DNA from: Phoronis australis
Lineage: Eukaryota; Phoronida; Phoronidae
Direction: 5' to 3'
Length of the DNA stretch: 64,000 nt
NCBI GenBank assembly: GCA_002633005.1
Contig: NMRA01000362.1
Span: 126,001-190,000 of the forward strand
Below are positions 49,561 through 61,200 of the stretch, in pieces. The first letter of the stretch is position 1. Each line of letters opens with the position of its first letter. Under the pieces are notes generated by a model. That model searched no databases and was not told the origin of the DNA. It saw only the letters and a program-made list of their open reading frames with translations. The position numbers were made by a program, and so were the translations under genes.

Positions 49561-52500
49561 ATTGATTTAACGCGAACGCAGTGCAATATACACAATACAT
49601 GTTTTAGCAAAGTGCTAATACATCAGGGTTCTCATAATCTCATTATGGTTCAATGTTTTTTACCGGTCTTACCAAAACGAATAGCGAGTGCTATTTCAAA
49701 AGGATTTTAAGAGGTTCCTATGTTCAGCCTTAACGACATTGTGAGATATGTCTTGAAGGGTGTTAATGCAGAGGAGGCCAACATTTTGGAAACGAGGAGG
49801 TTGAGATTTAAAAATCTTGTTTAGGCGTGCGCCTCTTCAAAAACTGATTATTTGTGAACTATCGGCAAGCACGGTATTGTTCATAAATGTAACTATATCC
49901 TTCTGTAGTTTGCCACGAAGAACTGAATTCACACTGTAATCTTTTGCTTGCGACTTACATCTAAACCTGAGGATACCCTCCGTATTATCATTTATGTCTC
50001 TTCCTGAAAGCATTCATTATCAAAGAACTGGCGCTCGTTTAACGACAATGTGTTAATTGCGTTAAGCTGAAGTCTGGAGGCAGACATTTTTCCAGAATTA
50101 ACGACTAGTCGGCTTATGATGGCTGAGGTCACCGGGCCATTAGAAAATCTGGTAACGGACATACAAAACACGCAACTATTTTTTTTGGAACTGGCCCCAA
50201 TATTAGTAGAAGAACGAAATGATTTAACAGAGTGATTTGAACTAGGTTTCATTGAAAGTGGGTTGTACGGAACAAAAAACTTTCAACGTCGAAGTCAGCG
50301 TTGTTTAATATGCGCTTTTTATGCGATGTAGCAAAAGGGTTACTATAGGCCTACCTTATCCTCTTATCTGCCCACAGCCACGCGTGTTGTTGACAGCAAG
50401 CTGCATTACAAAAATGGAACCTCATGAGACGCGAGACTTAACGTCCATTAAAACTAGAATCTCCAATCTCTGTCTTTATTTATATGTGCTTCAGACAATC
50501 GAACAAATTGCAATTTTAATAAATATCTTACCTTAAAAGATAATAGAAAGAGAAAGTGCATGTTTGTTGTAGTTCAAAAAGGACAGTCAGCTTTTTCGGA
50601 CTATTGTCCCTATAAGCTATCGACCAAGGCCAGGTTTGAGCAAAATGATCATGCCCTATGATCATAGTACCAAAATATTTTCTATTTCCCCAGCTAGGCA
50701 TACGACTTATACATGTACGTACTACACGTCACGGTTTGATCTGTTGCTAACACCGCTATTTGAGATATGTTTTGACATCATAGGAACAATGACATTTCTT
50801 TCAGCTTCTAAGCGGTTCAAAACGTGTTACTATGCCACCACTTTTTTAACTATTGGCTCCCCCTTCTCAAAGGCGATGTTTTGCTGTTGCACTTGCAAAA
50901 TCTGTCAACCTGCCCGCAAATATAATATATGGCTTTTATTTCCTTACACCACAATGTCTATAAGAAATTGTAATTCTGAACTAAAGTGGTAGACAGAACC
51001 CATCAGTATCAGAAACTTTGGTCTTGCTCCTCTTGTGCTGAACATTCCAAGACAATAAAACACTGGCTGAAATAAGTCAAAGTACCGTGGACTAAAACGG
51101 GTGTTTTTTCTATCGAATTGGCTTTCAAAATTGAATTCCCCGTGAAAAAAATTGTTATTGTCGTTTGTTCCCTAAGAAATACGATAAATATTAGTTGTGC
51201 TTACCAAGGGAAGTGTGTTTACTATGCATGTAATGCCGGATACACAATTGGTTTGTGACCTGTGAGTGCCTACAAAAGATTGTAATAACGCTTTAACAAA
51301 AAAATTGCTACCTGATCCTGGAAACTCCTTTCGTCTGGAGTTGAAACTGTACGGGATACATTTTTGACTGCTCATGTTAAAAACAATGGACAGCACACAG
51401 GGACACATCTGGAGCTGGTACATTTGATAGAATTTCATTCAAATAATCCGAGAAAGAAGGTGTTAAGTGTGTGAACGGTTTTCCTCCGAGTGACAAATAC
51501 CATGCAAACTCATGAAATATGACGTCACTTTCGTAACATGTAACAGTGGTACATTTCTTGTGTGTGCATTCGACGAAAATTATTAGAATTGCACTACTTG
51601 TTACATTTTAGGAGAGGCCTAGCAACGTAAAATGTAACAATGACGTAAAATGTAACAGCTGTTACAGTGTACATTTTACAAAATTGTCGCATTCAGTACG
51701 GCATATGAGCGCTCACCAATCCACTTTGTTTGCACACATACACAATAGTCAGTACATGTACACTGTATATTGATTTCAGTTCGTTAGTTCGCACACTAAC
51801 CTCTCATGTTCTTCCAGACACTACTTTGCTTTTCTGTTTTTCGAAGAAAATATCCACTTAATTTGAATAGTTCAAAGAGGAAGGATGACGTGTCTTTTCT
51901 TTGCTATCAAACAAAGGGCATAGAAATTGCTTTAAAAGAGTTTGATCGCGTGTCCATTGTTTGAGGGTAAAACGAACCCTTTTACGGTCATTGATGTACA
52001 TTTATCGAGATTCTCAGTTATTTTGACTGATGCATGCAAAATTTGAATTCACCGACCGGCGAAAAAATAATCAAGTACATAATACATGTAAGTTCGACAC
52101 ATATAATGCGCGTATTTAACTTCACCCGACGGTGTAATTTTCCTTTGGTGCATGCAATGAAACGTACTCACTAAAGAGTCATATAGGTGTCATTGTGCTG
52201 GTCGCATACCCAAATTCACATCACGGAATGTCTAATACAGGTACATTGAACAGTACAGCAGCAATATGTGTTACTATCCTACAAAAACACAAGCAACTTT
52301 CCCAGCGTTTTATGTGTATACGCGTAAACAATTATTTTCATAAGTGGAGAAATGATTTTGGTTTCGATTTCACTTTCGGTTGATGTATAAACTTAAATCA
52401 CCAGTCGTCTTTAACAATTCCTCAAAATTAACAGAGTGGGTCCCTGGGATTGCAAGGTAGAGCACAGTGTTGTGTAGTGGTGTCTGTAGTGTAGCTCAGT

Positions 52501-53342
52501 TGATGTTCCGGCAAAAACATGACTGCACTCAAACACACAACAATCGCGTCGGCAGCGTAATTGAACAGATAATTCGCTTTACCAGCAAACGCCTTGTTCG
52601 CCTGAATACTGCTCCATCCTTTCATTGATTTCTCAAGTACATGTCTTCAGGTATGTACCTACAAAAATTGTCGACGATTGTGTTTTAGCCAATTAAACTT
52701 TAATCTTTCATGAATTAAATTAATGATGCTCATAACCAGTGAACTTAGATGCAGCCTAATGAATTCGAGAAAATGTCAGTCATCCGACCCCAAAACAGCA
52801 AAGTGTACTGAATAGTTTTTGCCAGTCTGAAACCTAAGAAATTGTAGCTTCGGTGGCTGTTGACTTTGTGATATGTAGATTGGTAAATGTTGCCTCACGG
52901 GGGGCAGTCACCAGAAACTAGGGTAGCCTTGTTTCAGTAAAAGATTTTATAAAGCCTGAAAAGCACAAGTACACCGGCACCGCACCTTTTCAAATAAAAC
53001 CATCTAATTGTTGTCATCACTATCTTGAAATGATTTGTAGAGCGTAGTATTGAATTTTAGCTGAATTCACTTTCATGAAACAGAATCAACTCAGGCCGCG
53101 AGGACCGCCTGGTTTGTGCCGCGAGCAAAAAAATATATCTGCGTCTGAAGACGCACAAATAGAGCTCAGTCGAGGGTGGAATATATTCACTTCGAGACGG
53201 AAACAAAGTGGATGAAAGAAGACGAGTGTGAGCACACAAGCCTCAATTAAGCTGTGCACACGTAGTGAAGTCTAGGTGCCACGTATGAATAATAGTATTA
53301 CTGGGGCTAGTGATACCCGCTAGGTTCGCTGCCCCGTATTGG

Positions 53343-53427
53343 TGAGTCATCGATGAGTCATCACGGTATTTTCATAGAAACCGAGTTTCTTCGAAAGAGC
53401 TAACACGTACGTCTATCACTATAAAAA
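53343..53427 (+). promoter_or_regulatory. Candidate promoter: two AP-1 sites, STAT-type site, TATA box
   Basis: TGAGTCA occurs at 53343-53349 and 53354-53360, TTCTTCGAA (TTCN3GAA, a STAT-type site) at 53387-53395, and TATAAAAA at 53420-53427. The order and spacing are those of a compact inducible promoter on the plus strand. The first downstream gene is the RRM/P-loop gene at 55264, whose start codon directly follows a splice acceptor, so an upstream non-coding exon is needed. Confidence 0.45.
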
Positions 53428-53449
53428 GGAGTCACTTTGGATATGCTAC

Positions 53450-53628
53450 ATTCTACCTGCTCGGACAATTTTAGTCCGAACCTCAAAGAATTAATTGGTG
53501 ACAATGAGCCATTATTAGTGTAAATTGTTACTTGAACAGAAATTTTGTGACTCTAGTAGCTACATGTAGGTCTGGCGCTGCTAACGCAGAGGCGGTGAAC
53601 GGTTCAGAAAAGGTCTTCTTAGTAAAAG
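53450..53628 (+). other. Candidate non-coding first exon of the RRM/P-loop gene
   Basis: Its start is placed about 25-30 bp after the TATA box. It ends at a strong donor, AAAAG|GTAAGA, at 53628/53629. Joined to the acceptor GATTTACAG at 55262, it gives a 1.6-kb intron and puts AATGTCG, the start codon of the long gene, at the beginning of exon 2. It has no start codon that reads in frame into the protein. Confidence 0.35.
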
Positions 53629-55263
53629 GTAAGAATTTTACATCCATTGGCTCGTTTTCGATAATTGATTTGCGGTGTCAATATTGCAGTAAATCAGCCA
53701 AAGGCAACATATATTGTCAGGTTGGGCTACATGTAATTCGGGCAAAAGTTTAGTATACTAAGTTCGGGTGATTTGTGAATACAGGAATCGAAGTTGCCAC
53801 CCACTGACCCACGCCAACTTCAGTCAGCACAGTGAGGGACCTGTCTAAAATTCGATCAATATACAATTCATACACTGTAGCTCTTAACGTATCCCCATTT
53901 CTTAAGCATGTTTACTGTAGGCTAAGGCGCGTCCCTGAACTTTCGAGCCTCATATTTTTTATAACAACGAATACTCTCAACTAGATTTGCTAGTCTGGCA
54001 CGATATGTAGTGCTGTATTTGCAGTATCGTGTTTTCTTCATGGGTGTACCAATCCACGTAGGGAAAATGTGCCAGGAGTGCACTGTCAGACAGCATTTTT
54101 CATTGAATTTTTTTGCGTGTGATGACATTTCAACAATGTAAACATACGCGGAAGCAGTTCTGCGCTTAAACCTATTTCAGATGAGATACACTTCTCTTGA
54201 AAAGATGCGAAGCATGACATCGGTTGAAAATTGTGCAACGTTTGGCACGAGTGTCAGGTCGGCCCACACCAGATACGACAAGCAGTTAAATTACGTTTCT
54301 TATTTTGTTCTCAACCATGCAGTGCACGATCCAGTGTTGAAACTGTTCACACTATTAACCGTTTCAAAAAAACAACGGAAAGATTTGTTTATTCACAAAT
54401 TTGCCCACAAGCTAGTTCTTTTATCAGCATGTTCACAAATACAAACAAACCACATTCACTTGGTCTACATACAATACCTAACTAAAAATGCCCCTCAAGC
54501 CTGCCCTGGAAGTGCGAATTGACAGCGGCCGCAGCCTAACTGTTCAGTGCCACCTTATTGGACAAATGCATTATTGGACCCGTCACCGGCCGAGGTTTCG
54601 ACCGAGAGTGTCCGAAACGGGCTCTACCCAGAGTGCCCCGGTCGAGAGCACCTTGTCTCAGTGCATTAAAATCTGATATGGAATTTTCTATTTGACGTCA
54701 CTGGAATTTCCGGCTGTGTTTTTACAATATTTGTTTTTGGCTACAACTGTTGCCAGATTATCCTACGAGATTTTCAAAAGTTGATGTACTTTTCTGACCA
54801 AGTGTGACATTGTTGAAAGTTTTTTCAGAGGTGCGTTCAGTAAGAAGACTTTTTCAATTAGGCAAGATCAATCAATTCTTCTGCAGGTGTTTCTAAAATA
54901 TTTCAAGCGGACCATGTGATCTCACCAGCTTTCTCCTGCACGTGACCAGCTGAGGGCGCTGTTCTGTACAGCACACAACCTCAGGTTGCATTGAGCAAGA
55001 AAAATGTAGCTGAGTGCCCGAGTCGATCCAATCCCTCAGTTCAGCACTCCAACCTCAGACACCAATCACTCGACTAGTGCCCATCATTTTGTTAGAATAC
55101 ATGTACAGTACGTGTATGGTAGTGGGCTCTCGAGTACAATTACGAACACTCGCCTTTCATTGGCTTGCTTTTCAGAGATCTTGTTATTTGAAGACACCCA
55201 CGGTTTGCTTCCCTCATGCACGGATCTTAAATGCTTGAACACTTTTTGCTGTTGATTTACAGA

Positions 55264-58200
55264 ATGTCGACCAGCATGCCCTTGTCAGCTGTTTGTGTGA
55301 GCGGATTCAACGAAACGGTTACAGAGGAAGAACTCGAATTATTCTTCGAAAGCCCGAAAAGGACGGGCGGGCGGGATATTGTGGGGCTCAGAGTGGATAG
55401 AACATGCAATGTGGCCGTAATCGATTACGGATCGGTTGAAGGCGAGTATATTTACAATTATAATATTGAAATCTTTTCCAACGCATTTTCGTATTCTACT
55501 ACGTCTGACTTAGACTATGAAGCAAGGACTAAATCGATGTGATTTGAATGTCTGACCGGTTAGTTATACACCTCAAGTCTTGGTGAGTCATAGTAGTAGC
55601 AGCTACTACTATGTTGCAACAAATCTCGTTTTTTGAAAGGATATTTACAAATAGATGTACAATTTCAAAAAGTACAACTTTTATTTTCCTTAAAATTATG
55701 GAAGTTGATTGATTGTGTGAAAGTGCTCTAAACATTTCTCAATCATAAAGGTGTCAATAACACACTAGTTATTTGTTTACAACACGCGCAGTCGTAGCAT
55801 AGATTCAAATATGTCATTTACGCATCCAAATATGGAAGCAATCGGAACTCAAGCGTCATTTTGCGGTAGGCCTACTGTCCTTTGCAAAAACATCTTAAGA
55901 AACTGCACATTTTGTAAATCATCAGATGAAACTAGACTAACTTGGTTCTTGGTGTAGTTGTAAAGTTGGATCTGCACAAAGTGTAGCTTATGAAACTACT
56001 GTAAAATTGGGCAGGAGGATTATTTCGAGAAATATGAATATCGATGGTGAAAGCTGTGGCCTTAGAATTGTTAAAGTAATGCCTGCCCTACAATTGCAGT
56101 TGCCAGGGCCGTCTCTGAACATCAACAACTGACCCTGAAAGGCTTCCTTCTGTCAGTCATTCAGTGCTGCCCAAATTATGAAATCAGCTCTTGTAATCCT
56201 ATGCGAGTTGACGAGACTCAGGACAACGAGTCGGTAGAGAAGGAAAACCTGCAAGGAAGCGAAACATCTGACAACGCAGCCCAAAAGTTTACTATAAATG
56301 CAGATGAAGAAGGTACATACACTTACATGTAGATGTTTGGTTTAATTTCACAAGCTTCGCTTCCTTTACCTTTGCTAAAATGATGTCTTTATATACATGT
56401 ACACACCAAAAAACGAGACAAAATTGAGCAAAGCTTTGGACGAAGTTTATATACAAAAAATAGAACTTTACCCATGATAAAATATAACTATCCATAATGT
56501 ACACGCTTTTTAAGTCTATGAAATTTTCAGCAACTTCTGTTATGGATTGTGACGACAAAGAACACCACACAGAGCAAAGTGAAGTGAAACAGGGCAATGT
56601 GTTTGACAACAATAAGGTTTTCGTCCGAAACATCGCCGAATGTGTCACATACGATGGCTTGTTGAATTACATGGAAAGCAAATCCAAATGTGAAGTTGAC
56701 AGGATATGCTTTGGAGCCCATCCCGGCAGTGCAATAATTTCCTTCAAAGAGAAACCAGGTATATTTGGTGTTACCTCGTACAAGACGAATGCTATAGTAC
56801 TGGAACATAGCCAGGTGCAATAATAAAACATTGATCAACAGCACTGGTCAGCATTCAACTTACGTGTATTTGTCTACATTGTGCATGAACAAAGTAAATC
56901 AACAAACCCAATAGATTAAGCTGTGGCACAACTCGCTTAAGGTATAATGCTGAGGGTTAGTGGAATTTGAAGCCAGATGAGTTACACTTCATTCACTGGG
57001 AAACATTGCCTCTGTTGCGCGCAAAATTCCAGTTCTAAGTTTAACAATAAGATGCTTCTGGACATTGATCATTGTAGATATCCCAACACTGCAGAGCAGG
57101 TGTACAACACGACCTCTGGAGGGTTCCACGTTAGATGTGGAGTATGTCAAAAGGTGTTCTTCTGTTCAAGTACACGACCTACCTGAGAGTTGTACACAAG
57201 ACGCCCTTTGGAATTACTTTGAAACACGACGAAGTGGTGGTGACGAAGTGGAAGATGTTAGGATGTTCGAGGGTTGCTCATTTGCTGTGGTGACTTTCAA
57301 AGATCCATCAGGTCATTTTTGCTGTTATGTTCTCATTGGTTTGGATTGTACAAAATGTTTAATGCCGGACACTAAGATCTTCGTGTTTGAATCTGAATAA
57401 TTATGACCAGCTTCCAATTGATTGACTCATCCCAATAACCATGAACCCAAATTTATTGTTTTAGTTGTGGACAGGGTTTTACTTAAACCCCAACATTCCA
57501 TCAACTCCACGGAGTTAAAGGTGTCTTCATTCTACGAGCAGAATGGATGCAGACATCCCAAGGACGACCTCTCGAAACCTCTTCCTAGGATTTCACCTGA
57601 AGTTAGGGTCGGTCCACTTGATGAAGATGTCATGTCGTACATACTCGATCGAGACTGTGTCCGCTGCTCAATTAGCAATGACTTGGAGAAAGTTAACGCG
57701 GTGGTTTTGTGGGACTCTTGCACCAATGACACGCTGATTATTTCCTCCACTTTGAAAGCAACGTCACCCGACGTAGTTGCTCTATCCACAGATTGGAAAA
57801 ACAACGTAAATGAAGCCATTGCGTCTCTCTTGGCACTGTATGATACCAAAGAGACAATAGTTTCGACGAAAGTGTTGGGTAAGCGGTCTGGGAAGCTCGA
57901 AGTTTGTGATAACAAAGCCATTCAAATCAACGTTAACCCATGCGAAGGAAACGATGAACAACTTCTCGTCAGAATCACAGGCCCAAAAGAATTGGTTGAT
58001 AATGCTGTGAGGACTCTAGCGACTCAGACTGCAAGCCAAATAACTGAATGCGTTGAAAAAGTTAAAGAGTGTGAAACTTACTATTTAAAGGAAATTGGAT
58101 TTGAAACTTTGCTGTCAGGGTGCATGGTCGATTCTACAAGTAACGAAGTGAAATTCTCGGGAAGCATGGAACACGTGACAAGAGCAAAGGCACGCTTGTA

Positions 58201-61200
58201 CGAAGAACTGTACAGTCTCACGTCAACTAAAGTTGTTTTGTCCCCTGAATGTGTCAAATTACTGTCCAAGCAGGAATGCTCAGACTACATCAGTCGTCGA
58301 CTGAACGAGGCTGGGGTAAAAGCCGCTTGGCGGGTTTCAGGAAGCGATATTGAGTTGTATTCAAATAGTGAGGACCGGGTTAAAGACGCAGCAAACATGC
58401 TAACGCAAGAGCTGTGCCAAGAATCTTTGATGATACCAGCTGGTCTGAAATGTGCGTTTCAAGAGCCAGCTTGGTTCGAAATGAAAACTGAGCTGCACAA
58501 CAAGTATACGAATTTGGTACAAATCGCAGAAGACAGAGACAACGGGGTACTAACCGTCACCTCTACGCGTCCTGTCCTCCACGATGTCAAGACCGCTTTC
58601 CAAGATTACATCAATCGAACTGGCTCTACTCAGACGTCGACTGAACAAAAGAGCAAAGAAGGCGAAGCCCCTAGTGAGTATAAGTAATATTAAGATGGCA
58701 CGAAACGACGTGCCACTCCTTTGCTTTGAATTGGCAGACTTGGTCGGTATAAAATCCAAGAACATCACAAATAAAATTAAAGTTACATGTATATCCCAAA
58801 CATACCACCGTAACTAAATTAGACTGGTACCCAAGCCAAATCTCAGGCTGATCTACGAAAATGATTGCGAACAGTTGTTATTTCATGTTTGCTCATAGTC
58901 AAAGCCAAAGTTAAACGCAGCTGAAAAAAGAAATAAAGATAGCATTAAGTCAAACAAATCATTCTCTGTTGATTGATCTTTAATGTGCTATACAACTGAG
59001 GGAGTCTTTCTTAATGTTTTTCGTTTGCTGCATTTCACTCTCAGGCGATTGTGCTACACTGTATGTCCATGGGACTGTGAAGTGTTTTTTATCGATTTCA
59101 GACACGAAGTGTCTTTTTCATTAAAATCAAAGTGTCTACACTAGAGTATGCTAAAGTATTTCTGAATATGCCATTACTGTAAAATTTGGTGTGACCAGCG
59201 ATATTTCAAGGATAATAACAAAACGTCAACACACAATTAACATTTTTCAAATAATTAGTTGAAATAAAAGATAATATTCGAAGGTTTTACAAATTATTCA
59301 ATGTCATTAAACAACAAATGTGTTGCAGCTTTTTGGTGATGTGTGGTAAACTACTATAAGAAAAGTTCGCATGGCACTAATTGCGAAAATTTTGTCGTAA
59401 TTTCCACGATTTGTATGACTGAAAAATGAACCTAACGAAATAACCAATACTGAACATGAACTTAAATAAAGCATTTTAGCACGTTATGTTTGCATGTTCA
59501 TCACATTTTTTTGTCATGACAACACTGTGCAAGGTGTAAACACGAAATCGTGGACATTAAAAATCAACTTCAAAACATTCTTAACATTTGAATATTGGCT
59601 TTATAATTTCAAGCATGTCAAACTTCAGATATTTTCCCTGATTTGCGAAACGTCACATTCACTGAATAGTCCTTATCGTCTTTGTCGTAATGAGATCTTC
59701 TTCCTTGGTGAAGGTCAACAAAGCACTGTAAAAGTGACAGGATTTGGTGCCACTACCGACCCCGAGGCCATCGAACTGTTCTTTGAAGACTTGGAGACAT
59801 CTGGCGGCGGGGACATCAAGAGACTAACCTTTGATGACGTGAATGGTGTTGCAGTGATAGAGTTCGAGGAGTCGTGTGGTAAATGACCATACACAGTAGT
59901 TTCAACTCGCTGAGATTAATTAACATACATGTGCAGCCCTAATAAGAGTTACATCTATGTATTTAAGTATATGCGTGGTTACAAAACTGAATAAGTCGTA
60001 ATGTTGTGTAATGTCCGTATTGTTTACCAAGGCTCCACTTGCTTCTTTTTTAGTTGCACAGCGTATTCTGGAGAACAAGGCTCTAGTTTTCAACGATTGT
60101 AAACTTGTGGCAAGTCTCCACACAGAACACCAGCCTACCGATGTGAACGTGGCACTGAGGGTGACTGGATTCGATCAAAGTACAACTAACGAAATGTTGA
60201 AGTTGTTCTTTAAAAATCGGAAGAAAAGTGGCGGGTTTGATCTTAAAAGTCTGCGCGTTAATCAATGGAGAACTGCAGCTTTAGTCGTGTATGAGAGCGC
60301 TGAAGGTGAAATGTTTCGTCCACATAACATTTCAAAAATCTCTTTTCAATGTTCGATCTACACCAAGTAGTTGTACTTACCGATTCATTTTTCGAATCAC
60401 GTGATATTCATGTTCGGGGTGGCCAAAAAGTTATCCACGTTTTGCTTCTTAAAACATTTTCAAAAAAAACAATTAACTTTACAAATCGGAACTAAACTTC
60501 TCAACCAAACAAGAAATAGAATGCTCGTTCGTTGCCATTTTTAGGTTTGTTAAAGTTTCACTAAGAGTCTATAAGCCAGCCTAAAAATCCAACTTTTGAC
60601 TTGTTTCTTTCTTTGATGAGAAGAAATGTTTATGTTTCTAAAGAACTGATAGTTCGTTTTCTTGAGACCATGCTCGGCACTTAGAAAAACACGCATTGAC
60701 GCTAGGGGAAGGCGGAGAGGTAAAACACGATCTGATACACTAACAAAACAACAGTCGTCTAACACTCTTCCGGTTCTTTTACATTTTAGTTGCGGAGCTT
60801 GTAGCCAGTAAACCTGAGCTAAAACTTCAAGGAAAAGTGCTTTCTGCTGAGCTGTGTTCCGCAATCGACGACATTGAAATATACGACGAAGAGTACTTGT
60901 CAATGACAGCAGTGCGCGTCACAGGGTTCCACCACACCACATCAAACGACACACTGGAGTTGTTTTTCGCCAATAAACAAAAAAGTGGAGGCGGTCAAGT
61001 TAAACTTGCGAAAGTGAATGAGCGACGTACTACAGCACTGATTGACTACGGTTGCCGACATGGTATTTTGTTTATGGCAACTCTCTTATGTTTCACAATC
61101 ACAACTCGTGAGAGGGTTACATACTTTGATTTTGTTGGGTTTTGTTTTGTTTTGTGCCCCAAACTGCTTCGAAATCGTTGACTTAAAATTATGCTGAACC

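Larger units (their letters stand above)
48206..53342. other. Long gene-poor interval
   Basis: No gene is supported. A minus-strand open stretch at 49992-50252 (86 codons, Ser/Asn-rich, starting MKPSSNHS) could be a small gene or exon but has no recognisable feature. The interval also holds a retroelement tail at 48834, an ATT/ACT-rich microsatellite at 49410-49560, and a cluster of GTAACA/TGTTAC motifs at 51530-51675. Confidence 0.4.

Noticed and set aside
49992-50252. Minus-strand 86-codon open frame as a gene
   Set aside because: Composition is plausible, but there is no family, no promoter and no exon partner, so it is noted only within the interval description.
53922-54128. Minus-strand basic 68-codon open frame
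   Set aside because: No splice context, no recognisable family, and a length expected by chance.
57532-57921. Minus-strand 129-codon open frame
   Set aside because: It lies antisense within the KH-like exon 57465-58673 of the fusion gene and is a shadow.
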